Source of the DNA: Mikania micrantha
Taxonomy: Eukaryota; Streptophyta; Magnoliopsida; Asterales; Asteraceae
Length of the DNA stretch: 64,000 nt
Assembly (NCBI GenBank): GCA_009363875.1
Contig: CM018690.1
Span: forward strand, 35,531,445-35,595,444
Direction: 5' to 3'
Positions within the stretch are counted from its first letter, which is position 1. Each line of letters starts with the position of its first letter. Made by a program: the position numbers and the translations under genes. Of this stretch, positions 1 through 12,230 are shown piece by piece. A model generated the notes under the pieces. It saw nothing but the letters and a program-made list of their open reading frames with translations. It made no database searches and was not told the DNA's origin.

Positions 1-210
1 AGGAGAGAGTCAGCTGCACCAAAGGCAAAACCAAAGGCATCTATTTCATCATCAGTATCAGTAGTCTCTCGGCCTGCACCAACTCCAACTGTTCTAAAAC
101 AGGCAACTGTCAAAGTGTCATCCTCGTCAGTACCCAAACCTCCGAGTGTAGATGATTCTTACATGGCGTTCTTGGAGGATATGAAAGCTCTTGGTGCTCT
201 AGACAACTAA
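1..210 (+). CDS. C-terminal exon of an unrecognised protein (5' part outside window)
   Basis: Frame 1 is open from the first base to a TAA at 208-210 and encodes about 69 residues. The segment is rich in Ser, Pro, Lys and Val (low complexity, probably disordered) and ends in a compact acidic/hydrophobic tail, MAFLEDMKALGALDN. A short conserved-looking tail after a disordered linker is typical of plant nuclear or RNA-processing proteins, but I do not recognise the family. The open frame may begin at a splice acceptor left of the window. About 200 bp of plausible 3' UTR follows. I infer a real gene because the frame stays open with amino-acid composition unlike the AT-rich flank; the function is unknown. 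Confidence 0.55.
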   Translation, partial: RRESAAPKAKPKASISSSVSVVSRPAPTPTVLKQATVKVSSSSVPKPPSVDDSYMAFLEDMKALGALDN

Positions 211-2400
211 GAATTGCATTTGTAGATGATATGACAGCCGTGGTCCTGTGGGGTGATTTTAGAGATGAACATATATTTATCTGTCTCTTTAATCGTGTTT
301 CCTTTGGTCATCCTTTTAACTGGTTCTATTATTTTTGGATTGTATCAAACGTCAGACACCATGGCTAAACTTTAAGCTAGGAAACTGTACTGTAAAAGGA
401 TCCATTAAAATGAATTTCCAGATTTTCATCTTTTCTGCATTATTGTGGGGGTTTTCAATAGCAATGCAGGAAGCATGATTACCTGTATAATTGATATACA
501 ACAAACCATATAAATGAAATCATACTCGTGTCATGTTTATTTGTATGATCTCATAATATTAGAGTGTAAGCAAATCTTATAGGCATAAGTGAACAACTAA
601 TTTTGAAATGTATTAGCTGGGCATTTTTTTTTTCTCTACTACATACACCGAGACGAAGCTTGCTTTAAGTGAGCAATTCTCATTTTAATATATTTGTTTC
701 TGGTAAAATTTTATGTTATTAAATGTATGATGATGTTGCTTGGTTTCCATAACATCTGGGATCTTAATGGAGCCTCTGTTGCACATCGCTGCAATTGTAG
801 TATGAGTGTAAGGCTGAGGTTTCGATGCTTAGTCACCGCACTCTAAGGCAACGGCCTTGCCGTTGCATCAATCGCCGTTCTAAAAAAAAGTAATCAAGTG
901 TACATCATAATTTGTGGAAGCGAACGCCTAACTAATGCACACACAAAGCAAAAATTAACAACATACCAGTTGATAGCCAATGCAAAAATCTAAACTAGCT
1001 AACATTGCAGGTTCTGTGCTGGAGCAATCGTTACAGACGAAACAGGAACCTCAGCAGCAACATTGTTCGATAGGTCCGTCACATCCATTCTAGACATGAA
1101 GTGTAGAGAGATTCTTTGAAAAGGATACAATGACCCAGATGTTATGCCTGAACCTCTCCAGACCACCAGGGGCTTACAAAGAGTTCTACAAATGCAATAC
1201 AACCCAACATCTTTTGACTTCGAAGTTTTTCATGCTTTTGTGCATCAACGCACTGTTGTAAATCCACATTCCATTAAGCCCAAGGGCGAAGGTTCTTTTT
1301 TCCGTTCGTAGTGTTAATTTTACAACCGAAAGGTTATTTTTTGTTTTAAGTATGGGTCGTATTAGATCCTCCATTAAACGAATATGGTTGCTTGTATAAT
1401 GGTATACGAGTGTCTATATGACTCATATGACCTATATGAATTGTATGAATGTTCAATGACTTTAGATTCCTTGATTTGTGTGCTAATTATTTGACACGAC
1501 ATTATATTTCTCAATTCGTGTAACAATTATTTGACATGACATTAGATTCCTAGGTTTGCGTGTGAAAGAAGTGTATATCATTCATTTTATTCATTCAACT
1601 AGGGGTAATATCATGTGGTAATGTCTCTTAAAGATGTGTGGTTTCACGGCTTATTATGAGATCACCCTTGAGTTCCTATCCACATTTGATTTCAGCCCAC
1701 CACATGCTGGTGGACTAGAGTATCATGCTGATAGTTTTACCATATGTGGACAGCCATGAGCTAGGGCCCCGTATCCTTTAGGCCACACTTATGAGGTTGT
1801 ACACACACGAGGATATCGACAGCCCTCTGTTCTTAGATGCGTGTATTAGAGAGGATGATGCCATACTCAAGAAGTGATGCCCGGTGATCGGTGATGACAC
1901 CTTCATTACAAAGACCTGTGTTAGCCATATTAGAGATCCGTTGCATCGATATCTACGTTGGTGCACATCTCGCACGATATCTAGCTGTCGGATGAGTCAG
2001 GAGTGAGTCAAACAGAATGATCTCTTCTTACGAGTGTATTAGCATATAATTTACAACAAAACTAGGTTAAAAACATGCGCATTAACATGCTAAATAAATA
2101 AATTTTAACATTATGTATTTTAAATAACATATTATATATTTTATTAAAAATATAAAAAATCTGACTTATAATATACTTATATTATTTATCAAATTAATAA
2201 AATTATTACTATTTAATAGAAACATAGAAGAAAAAATAAATTTATAAAAAAAGTGTCATATAAATAAATAATAAGAGGAGTGGAATATCAATTTTAAGAT
2301 GATTTAGAAACATGACATATGTTTGTAAAAACTTTTATTTATTAAAATAGGTAGCTCAGTTAACAAATGTTAAAATCGTAAAAGTATTTCGTTTTAAAAA
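211..2400. other. Intergenic, no supported gene
   Basis: It holds the probable 3' UTR of the preceding gene, then AT-rich sequence. Short open frames on the minus strand (999-1374, 1778-1975) have no recognisable domain and no start or splice context. From about 2090 to 2400 the sequence is strongly AT-rich. I see nothing coding here. Confidence 0.5.
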
Positions 2401-2410
2401 TAGCCTAGTT

Positions 2411-2476
2411 TGGGCTTGTTAAAACGTAAAACTTGAGCCTAGTAGCCCAGAGTTTTAACCCAAGCGTATAACCCTA
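2411..2476 (+). promoter_or_regulatory. Site-II elements and telo-box of the eS7 promoter
   Basis: TGGGCT lies at 2411-2416, its complement AGCCCA at 2444-2449, and the telo-box AACCCTA at 2470-2476. A second, inverted telo-box-like motif (TTAGGGTTTT) is at about 2578-2587 in the presumed leader. The pairing of site-II (TGGGCY) and telo-box motifs just upstream of the start site is the known arrangement of plant ribosomal-protein promoters, where TCP-class and Pur-alpha-type factors couple expression to cell growth. The motifs are seen; their function is inferred from the family. Confidence 0.7.
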
Positions 2477-3379
2477 GAAATTATATTAGGGCATTACAAA
2501 ACGCCTCTGGTTTCTACGCTTTGTGCCCCAGGAACCATCGCAGCAGCCTTCTCCGCCCGAACCGAACTCCAATCTGATTAGGGTTTTTCCTCCGAGAGGA
2601 TCTACCCTTCGAATCAATGTATGATTTTATATTTTTGTTATTTCAAATGATCGATCATATCAGTAAACGTTGTTCGAGTATGGTTCTACTCCTTGAGTCG
2701 TTTAGCTAAAACATAATTAGCGTTGTTATCGTGATCTCATTTTGTTGAAATCCCAATGTTTATGCTTAGACGATACAGAATTAACCATCTATTCGTGTTT
2801 GCACTGAACTATATGCTCTGTGAATCTATTTGAAAACAGAAAAGTATGATGCTTATTTCATATAAAATTTGGATTTTCTAATGTTGTTGGATTCAATATG
2901 GCATGTGATTGATGTTTGTGCGGCAATGTTGATTGTAATTATCGTTTTAGCGGTTAGAATTACGGTTAGTTGTGGAGCCTCGAGTGAAGGACGGGTGAGC
3001 CTCAAGCTTGGTTCTTCTCATAGTGCTCCGGAAATATATTTGCCTAAACCATATGAAAATGAAGTACTTGTTTCTGTTTTCATTGAACTGTTTCAAGGCA
3101 TATATCTTATTGTTGCAATCAAAATATGATTTAGTAACAAGGAACAAGAATCATGTGTTTTTAGTAGCTTCTGATTTGTATATAGCTTAATCTTGTCAAA
3201 GGAACAATTCAACTTAATTGGAGCTTATAATTTTCTTTTCATGACAACAATACATTTGTATTTGCGTCTGATTTTGTAATTCTGTTCTTGTTGAGAAGAT
3301 TAAACAGGGTACGTAGTTGAACAGTTTGCTTATCGGTTTTTGATTCAAATAATTGTTATTTTCAATCCAGATCTTTAAG

Positions 3380-4332
3380 ATGTATACTTCAATGAAGAAG
3401 ATCCAAAAGGACAAGGATGCCGAGCCTACGGAGTTTGAGCAGAGTGTTGCTCAGGTCATGCTCTGTTAATGTCATTCCCTCAACCTTTAATCATTGTTTT
3501 ACATTATCTTTAATTATTGTTCTTTTTATTTATATCTATTTAGCATATCACTACAGGCATTGTTTGATCTGGAGAACACACATCAAGAGCTCAAGAGTGA
3601 CTTGAAGGACTTGTACATAAACTCTGCAAAGTGAAGATTTGTTCTTTTACACAAATCATAGTATTTTTCTATTTTTTCCTTTTTAGACTGATTTCCATTT
3701 TTGTGCCCCCTTTTTGCAGTCAAATTGATGTCACAGGGAACCGAAAGGCTGTTGTGGTTCATGTTCCATATAGATTGAGAAAACCTTTCCGCAAGATACA
3801 TACGAAACTTGTTAGAGAGCTTGAGAAGAAGTTCAGTGGGAAGGTAAGTTGACCACGTATCATTATTTATATGTTTTGTTGAGTAAATCACATTTATTTA
3901 ATCGAATAATCTTGTTATATTGATGACAGGATGTGGTTTTCATTGCCACCAGACGTATTGTTAAGCCCCCAAAGAAAGGTTCTGCAGTTCAGAGACCCCG
4001 GTCCCGCACCCTTACTTCTGTTCATGATGCCATGCTGGAGGATGTGGTGCATCCTGCTGAGATTGTAGGGAAGCGAGTTCATTACAGACTTGATGGTTCC
4101 AAAATTATTAAGGTGGACGAAAATACACAAATTTTTTTATTTGAAAAGTGTTCTTTTTTTTTTTTTTATTTTGCCATCTTTCGGTAATGACTTGGGTTTG
4201 CACCGTTTGCAGATTTATTTGGACCCAAAGGCGCGGAATGACACCGAGTACAAGCTGGAGGCCTTCAGTGGGGTTTACAGGAAGCTTTCTGGTAAAGATG
4301 TTGTGTTTGAGTACCCTATTACAGAAGCTTAA
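3380..4332 (+). CDS. RPS7: 40S ribosomal protein eS7 (S7e), five coding exons
   Basis: A structural protein of the small cytosolic ribosomal subunit. Coding exons are 3380-3454, 3557-3630, 3720-3843, 3930-4112 and 4213-4332. All introns are GT-AG and phases join without a gap, giving 576 nt and 191 residues, the normal plant length. Recognisable blocks are the N-terminal KKIQKDKDAEPTEFE, the central VRELEKKFSGKDVVFIATRR (basic, RNA-binding), RPRSRTLTSVHDAMLEDV, and the C-terminal GVYRKLSGKDVVFEYP. The start is the ATG at 3380, ten bases after a likely leader-intron acceptor (cag ending at 3370); the leader intron probably begins near 2619 (gtatga). The promoter carries site-II and telo-box motifs. 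No damage is seen, so I infer a functional copy. Confidence 0.96.
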
Positions 4333-7300
4333 GGTATTTAAATGTTAAATACTACAAGTAGCTAACTAGGCTTTGGTTTGATTTTGTTTATGTTGAAAAT
4401 TGGCAAATGTTATATTTGATTTTTAAATCTTAAGTTATTCCCTTTTCCGTTTCTAGTTATGCTGTTTCTAAAACATTAATACATTATGGTTTAGTTTTCT
4501 TTTTCGTGTCACACAAGAGAGTTTTCTGGTGTTATTGGTGTGAATCCCCATCCATCGAGTCTACATTTGATGTGAAGCCAACACCATTTTGGTTCAACAA
4601 TTTTTGACCTACACGACAAAAGGAACAATAAAAAATAAAATCTTGTGATGACTAAATAAGAGAGAATTGGAAGAACCTACCTGCTCTAATAAAGGGTTAT
4701 TTTTAGGAGACACGTTTTCTAGTAAAATTTGAAAAAAATTTCTTGCCTCTCTTCGAATTTATATTTATAATTTTTTATTAATTAAATTATGTAATTAAAT
4801 ATTAAAATATAATGCTTATTCTAAAATTTTTTAAATTTTTTATAAATAAATAAATTTTAAGAATGTTTCAATTATACCTTATCTTAAAATATAATTTTAT
4901 AATTATTAAAAATTTATTATTATTTAATTTATAAATTAAATTTTTAAATTATTCAATTTGGGTTAGTATTTGATAAAGTTAAATGATTTGACATGTAGAT
5001 AAAGCATTTATTTCATTAAATGTTGAATTATTTACTAATTATTACGTTTAAAAATTTAAAACCATAGCATCTATTGTTTTTCAAACAAAGTAAGATTTTT
5101 ATTAATTTTTAAAATCTGTGAACCTCTTTACATGATTAAACACGTCAAATTATTTGACTACTTGCAAATGATGAATTCTATATTAATGAATTTATTAGGG
5201 TATTAATATCCACACACAATCTTTATCTTTATTATTTATTCATCATGTCAAATTAACACATCATGCACACAACTTTTATACGTCTTTTTAAAATATTTTT
5301 TATAATTAAAAAAATACAAAAAAAAATAATAATAACATTATTACATCAGCATATCAATTACCCAAACAATTTATTAACAATTTATATCAATGATCTTCAT
5401 CCTATGATCTTTAAAGATGATTGGGTCTTCCATCAAAAGGGAGATTTACAACTTACACATTCCACAATGATTTTACATTTAATGTAATGCAAATTTGATT
5501 CTCTACTATGTAAATATATGTTTTCATAAAATAAGGGGTGATTGGAAAGAGCTAAAAATAGTCGTTTTTAGTATAGGACTATGAGTTTATGGCTTATTAA
5601 AATAGACTTGTACATATCCTTGGTAAAGTGTTTACTTTATGTTTAGTAAGATTGTATAGAAAATTAACTAAAGTTTTTTTTGGGTTTATTTGTATAGAAA
5701 GTTTTTATTGGGTTTATTTGTCATTCATTTTGAAGAAACGTTGTATTAAATTTCAACAAATCTATACAATACAAAGTTATAATAATTTTACACCAAAAAT
5801 GTATATAAGCAAGTAAAAGTATATGCAAGTTTGTATTTTTCGTATTATACAATTATAATCAAACAAACAAAATTAGCTAGTATATTTCTACTTTTTAGTA
5901 GGATCTAGGAGGGAAGGATAAAGATAAACATTATTCATATCGTAGTTGGAGTATAGAGGCTGCTACGAATAAGTTTCCAACTTAGTATTATACGTATATG
6001 TTGTAATGTAATTCATGTATGATTGTATGAAATATGAATACATGTATTTCGGCATAATAAAAAATAAAGTATTTTGTATTACAAATAGAAATTAACACAT
6101 TACTCTAGGTAGTTCATTGACTCCTCTTATGTGACGGTCTTAGGTTGAAGTCTCATCTAAATTAAATATTGTTTTGGGTTGAGACAGACAATTTTCTTAA
6201 TTGTGAGTTTATTCCTCTGTAGATGGGCCAGGTCACCCGATCTACTTTAAACTTTTAAAGCAATGTTTTAAAAACTGGTATTTTAGGTGCATCGAATTTG
6301 GCTCAGAGATGGTTCAACCAGTTGATCTGGGTTGTACCGGATGGTTCAACCAGACACACTAGTTAACCATGAAATTCTATAGAAGTACAACTCATACTCA
6401 AATAAGTTTTCAAAAAGTATACAAATTCGTCCAAGAACAATTTAAAAAGTATCCAAATTCATCCAAAAACAATCTAAAAAGTACTCATATTCTAATAATT
6501 TTTTTAAAAATAAAAGTGCATAATAGAACTATGACATTGGTGTGTTAAACGCATCAAATTCACGATCGCTTAAAAGCCGAAATTCACTATCATCGCCGAA
6601 TCTTGTGTTTTGTTGAAACCGGGAATACCGGTTTTACCGGTATAACCGGATTAAAGGGATACGTATATTATGGCGGAAAAGTTCTTAAAATATTTTTATA
6701 CAAACTTCAAGTTATAGTTTTAAACTTTTTATGATTATATGAAAAGTTATTTTGATGGAAACTAAAAAAAATAAACGCATAGAAAGCCATACTCGAATAA
6801 ATTATTGAATCATCATAATTCACAACTCACCTTTTTTCTTTATGGTTAATGTCTCCTTCAACATGTTGAATTTTGCCTCTGTTTGTTAATATTAAATGCC
6901 CATTATTCATTATTTTAATCATTATTTCTAAAAAAAAAAAAAAAAAAAACAAGTTGGTTGCAATGTCATCAGTATGTAAATATGAGACAATAAATGCTGT
7001 TCACGGGACTCAAAAAACCAACCAAGATCCCTCCGAATACTTTATTTTTTTCACAAATCCCGTTGTTTTTTGTACCACATTATCCATAACCAAATCTTTT
7101 ATCAATCAATTTCTTCTTTTTTTTTCTTTTAACTCTTAAAGGTAATCTACTAATTGTATTTGTAACAATTTGAATCTACCTACCAATTTTTTCGTAACAC
7201 AATTGTTTATTAAGCCAATCATATTAAAAACCAAACATGTTATAAATAATCTATAAAATATAAGTCTTTATAGCTACAAAATACAGAATTATTTTCATTT

Positions 7301-7481
7301 TTTAGACTTAGCATAAATAAATTATATTTAGGAAAAATAATAACATTTCTTTTAAATCTAGTCGAACCCTCGGTTTCACGATTCAAAAGACCCGTATGAC
7401 CTTATGTCATGAACAACTCATGATATGTTCTTTGATATATGTATATATGTTCTTTGATATATGTTTGATATATAGAATTAC
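4333..7481. other. Intergenic AT-rich DNA
   Basis: The first 150 bases or so are probably the eS7 3' UTR. From 4720 to 5260 the sequence is extremely AT-rich. Two related stretches sit near 6400-6480 (repeats of the word caaattc-tccaa) and 6600-6660 (several ccggt/accgg words). Short open frames here are AT-rich and lack domains. A poly-A run is at about 6930-6949. I see no gene. Confidence 0.5.
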
Positions 7482-7767
7482 GAGTAAATTACGGTTTTGG
7501 AGTTTTGGCCCATGTGGTTTGAGTATTTTAACTATTATGGTCTAAAAATATAATATTCTATCAATTCAGCCCCTATGTTTTAAACAACTATCAGTTTTGA
7601 CCCATCAAACTTAACTATTATAACGGTTTTAGTCCAAAATCTAACTATAGCTGGGGGCCAAAAACGTTAGTTGTTTGAACTATAGGGGCTAAATTGATAG
7701 AAGATTTTATCTTGGGCCAAAATAGTTAAAACATTTAATACACATGAGCCGAAACCATAATTTACTC
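7482..7767. mobile_element. Foldback MITE, Mutator-like
   Basis: The left end gagtaaattacggttttgg and the right end, read in reverse complement, gagtaaattatggtttcgg, begin terminal inverted repeats of roughly 100 bp that meet at a short centre. The element is 286 bp and has no coding capacity. Flanks tagaattac (7473-7481) and aagaattat (7768-7776) agree at the inner seven positions, consistent with an eroded 9-bp target-site duplication, the length typical of Mutator-like elements. The inverted repeat is seen directly; the superfamily is inferred from the duplication length. Confidence 0.75.
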
Positions 7768-8807
7768 AAGAATTATTTTAAAACAAAAGCCTATAAAAAT
7801 TTAAAAATAAAATATTTTATGATAAAAAGTTATTAGTCCTATTAATCCTTTTGAAAAACTAACCTTATTAATTTATTTATCCCGGTTTAAACCCATGTGT
7901 ATAAAGGTTCATAAACCCTTTTAACCTTTTTACGTTTTGACCCAATTTATAAAAATAAAACTAAAACCCAATTAATCAATAAGTTTGTCCAATTTATCAT
8001 TGATTTAGTCCAAACCTAAAGTTTCATTAAATTGATAGGCTTTTTCAATTGTCTAATTGTTATAAGATTAATAACCTATATCCATATCATTAATCATTTG
8101 ATTAATAGATGTCCATCTTGCAATCGATATCATTTTAAGAAATTTTAGATTTTTTTGATATAACAGTTTTATTTTGATTATCGACTTATTTCTATTAACT
8201 TTTTTGGTTTTATATACAAAATACATTTTCTTAATAAACATCTCATAATGCTTATGCTATGTGAGGTCATGGATCAAAGTAGTAAATAGGAGGTTTTACT
8301 GTATAGCGGGTTTTTGAGGGACATGTGGATTTGCTCGGTTTAACACTCGCCAACACCTGGGTGGTGGATATTAGGGATTTTGTAGCAGATTGTGATCACA
8401 ACGCGTGAGTTGTTGGGTCTAAGAGATTCGTTTAAGCTATGAAGCTATGAAGAGACATGCCGCCGCTAAGACATTATCTTGTTATAAATTTTTTTGTGAA
8501 TTTCACACCCTGGATTATGTCAGCCGACCGGTCGAGTTCTGAGAATGGTGCTTAATAAGTCTTCTATATTTATGACCAAAATAATGATCGAAGAAGACGA
8601 ACAAGAAATCTTGCAACCATACCAACTACCAGATATGAAATTTGAATCAAAAATTAATTGCAAAGTCAACTATGAACACTCCCTGCATGATTCAACTTTT
8701 GATGTCATCACCATCATCATCCCACCTCTATCTTTCTGTTTTTGGTCAAATGGTTCATAAGGGTTCCATGAACAAGATAAATTAAGAAGCTTTTTTTTTT
8801 ATCCACC
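7768..8807. other. Intergenic region upstream of HIPL1
   Basis: AT-rich without recognisable genes or elements. The 71-codon frame at 8545-8760 has no domain and may lie in the HIPL1 promoter or 5' leader. A run of ten T lies just before the HIPL1 start. Confidence 0.45.
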
Positions 8808-11665
8808 ATGACTGCTTCTCACTTGATGATGAAGATTATGAACATCTTCTTCTTTTCTGTAACTTTGTTTCATCTTCTCATCAATCCTGCTCTTTCACTT
8901 CCACTGTGTACTGATTCAAGTAAGCTTTTTTTATAAAATTCAGTTCTTTTTCAATGATTTTGCTTCTGGGTTTGATGAATCTTGAACTGTTGTAACAGCT
9001 GCACCACTTCCATCCAAGACCCCTCTGGTTTTCTGCAACTACAATGGCAGTTCATGCTGCGATTCCTCCGTTGACTCAAACATACAGAAGCAGTTTGAAT
9101 CCATGAATGTGTCTCAACCTGCCTGTGCTTCTGTTCTCAAATCGATCCTCTGTTCGGTAAGAACTTGCATATTCATTTCAGAATCTTGTAAATCACAACA
9201 AAGATTCGCTAAAATTCAATTTTCAACTTCAATTTCAGCGATGTGATCCGTTTTCAGCAGAACTCTTTACCATCAAAACAGTTGCTCGACAAGTTCCTGT
9301 TCTTTGCAACTCTACCGGTTCATCGAGCAACAGTTTCTGTGAAACAGTATGGGATACATGCCAAAATGTATCGATAACAAATTCGCCATTCTCGCCATCG
9401 AATTCAAGCAATAAACTCACTGATATCTGGCAATCAAGATCCGATTTCTGTAACGCAATTGGCGGGCCTTCGGTCAATGATTCGATTTGCTTTAATGGTC
9501 AAAAAGTCAGCCCAAACATCACTACAAACAGCACAAAATCTACCCCAACCGGCATGTGTCTGGAAAAGATCGGCAATAGTTCTTATCTGGACATGGTGCC
9601 TCATACAGATGGGTCAAGCCGCGCGTACTTCTCGAACCAGAAAGGCCAAATCTGGTTGGCCACGATACCAGAAGTCGGGTCTGGACGTGGGTTGGTTCTT
9701 GATGAGTCCAACCCGTTTCTTGACCTGACAGATGAGGTTCACTTTGATACTCTGTTCGGGTTGATGTCCATAGCTTTGCACCCGAATTTTGCACAAAACG
9801 GGCGGTTCTTTGCTTCGTTTAACTGTGACAAGACCCAAACGCCAAGCTGTGCAGGAAGGTGTGCTTGTAATTCTGATGTGAACTGTGATCCATCGAAGCT
9901 GACTTCTGATACGGCAGCTCAGCCGTGCCAATATCAAACTGTGGTGGCCGAATACACGGTTAACGGGACCGCATCCTCACGAGCCTCAGTGGTAAGTTGT
10001 TTCAGTGATTCTTGTGTTCATACTCAAGTTGACCCGACATCACATGCCTGTTTTTTTTGTAATTATTGACACATGGTGTTCTGATGCACTGCAGATTCCG
10101 ACGGTTTCTCCGGTGGAAGTGAGGAGGATATTCACGATGGGACTTCCGTCCTCGGCTCACCATGCGGGTCAGATTCTTTTTGGGCCGAACGATGGGTACT
10201 TGTATCTCATGATGGGGGATGGTGATACAGGGGATCCGTACAATTTTGCACAGAACAAGAAGTCATTGCTTGGCAAGATTATGAGATTTGACGTGGATAC
10301 CGTACCCAGTAAGTGAAACAATCAAACAACACTCAACTGTAACGTCAAATATGGATCCACAAAGTTTAGTTTGACCTGAGAAAGTCAACATGTTTGGTTA
10401 TGAAATTTAAAGAAGATTTACAGTTGACGTGTAGAGTCAAACAGACCAACATTTAACTTCAAAGTGGATTCAGAAAGTTTATAATTTTTGGAATTTTTTA
10501 GAGAAAATGAAAATATTTGATACAAATGATGCAAAATTAACAAATTGGTGTTGAATGTTGTAAGTGAAATAAGCATCAACTTAGGATCAAGAAAACCAAT
10601 AGTTTGACTTCATAAGTCAAACTGTTAAAATTTGCGTATGGAAGATGTTCAGTAACTTATAACTTGAAATCCAGGTGAATCAGAAATCTCAAGCCTTGGG
10701 CTATGGGGAAACTATTCAATCCCGCGTGACAATCCATATGCCGAAGATAAAGATTTGCTACCGGAAATCTGGGCCTTAGGAGTTATGAACCCATGGCGTT
10801 GTAGCTTCGACTCGGAAAGACCATCTTATTTCATGTGTGGAGATGTAGGCCAGGTATACCATTCTCCTTCAACCAATATAACTACTTTTCCTAAAAGGCT
10901 AAAAATATATAAATATTAAAAGTTTATTATTATTTTGAATGAAGAACTCCTATGAAGAAGTGAATATCATCACGAAAAATGGGAATTACGGGTGGCGTGT
11001 TTATGAAGGAACCAGTGTTTACACTCCAGAAGAAAGTCCTGGTGGAAACACCTCTATGAGCTCCATAAATCCTATTTTCCCTGTAATGGGATACAAGCAT
11101 ACAGATTTAAGCAAGAATGAAGGTTCAGCTGCAATCACTGGCGGGTTCTTCTATCGGTCCACAACCGATCCATGTTTATACGGAAGGTAAGCTGATCAAA
11201 ACTTGACTTTTGATGAAATGTTTTGACTTTGAAGGTCAAACTAACTGATGCTGAATGTTGGTGATTTTCAGTTACTTGTTTGGAGATCTTTATGCACATA
11301 ATATGTGGGCCGGGGTTGAAACGCCTGAAAACAGCGGGACGTTTACAATGACTAATATTACTTTCAGCTGTGCTAAGGACTCCCCTGTACCGTGTGATCT
11401 TGTACCAGGGAGTGAGGTTCCTGCATTGGGCTATCTGTTTTCATTTGCTCAAGACAATAACAAGGATGTGTATTTGTTATCTTCTAGTGGCGTGTATAGG
11501 ATCGTTCCTCCAAGCCGTTGTGGCTACACGTGTGCATACGAAAGTAGAACCGAGGGTTCGACCCCAGCTCCAACTTCACCTAGTGGTTCAAGTGCAAACA
11601 TGTTGAAGGGTTCATGCAAGAGTCTGTTGTTGCTTCTGTTGCTGTTCATTGGGTTGGGCTACTAG
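8808..11665 (+). CDS. HIPL1: HIPL1-like protein (glucose/sorbosone dehydrogenase-type propeller), seven exons
   Basis: Hedgehog-interacting-protein-like family; the plant substrate is not established. Exons are 8808-8919, 8999-9156, 9239-9991, 10095-10308, 10675-10853, 10945-11186 and 11272-11665; all introns are GT-AG and the phases join, giving 2052 nt and 683 residues, close to the usual plant length. The first 30 or so residues are a signal peptide ending before LPLCTDS. A Cys-rich N-terminal domain follows (CNYNGSSCCDSS, CASVLKSILCSRCDPFSAELF), then a beta-propeller with GLMSIALHPNFAQNGRFF, FGPNDGYLYLMMGDGD, PEIWALGVMNPWRCSFD and NGNYGWRVYEG. The C-terminus ends in a Ser/Pro linker and the hydrophobic tail SLLLLLLLFIGLGY, a GPI-attachment signal. 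I infer a secreted protein anchored on the plasma-membrane outer face. No lesions are seen. Confidence 0.93.
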
Positions 11666-12230
11666 ATTCTATGCTATATCATCTTCCACTCATGTATTAA
11701 TGTGTATTATCAAGTAAATTGTCATCAAATTTTCCAAGTCCTATTTTTGTGTAATCTTATGACCTCTGATTTCTCTGTCAATGTTGAATATTGATGTTTG
11801 AAAGTAATGCATAACTTCTTTTAGTCATAAAAACACCTAAAATTATGAAAATTTTATGATCATATATGACGTAACAAAAAGTTAAACTTAAATTATTTGA
11901 GAGACAGTTCTAAATAAACACAAATAAACCGGACCCATTTTGAACCGACCCATAACTAAAACAACCCAATTCATCATGGAAGGGGAAAGATGTACTTAGA
12001 TTAGAATCCAACAAGTTTTACATTAGATTACAACGACCTGACCCGACCCAACCCGTTCTGACGTACCAAAACTTCCCCATGCACTTGTATAAATAAAAGA
12101 GTAATACCCATCTAAGAAAGAAGGGGACTAAGATAGAATATAATCAAATAATCTCTAGAAAGGGCATTCTTGATCGGCCCGCGCTTTTTCCTGAAGCTAT
12201 TTTGTGACCAACATGAAAAAAGTGCAGGTG
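11666..12230. other. Convergent 3' regions of HIPL1 and the GALT gene
   Basis: The two genes converge here, with stop codons at 11665 (plus) and 12231 (minus). The 565 bp should hold both 3' UTRs. Words of the type gacccg/accc recur at 11930-12060 but form no clear element. No further gene is seen. Confidence 0.5.

Noticed and set aside
999..1374. Two adjacent minus-strand open frames of 62-67 codons
   Set aside because: No recognisable domain, no splice signals joining them, and composition close to the flank.
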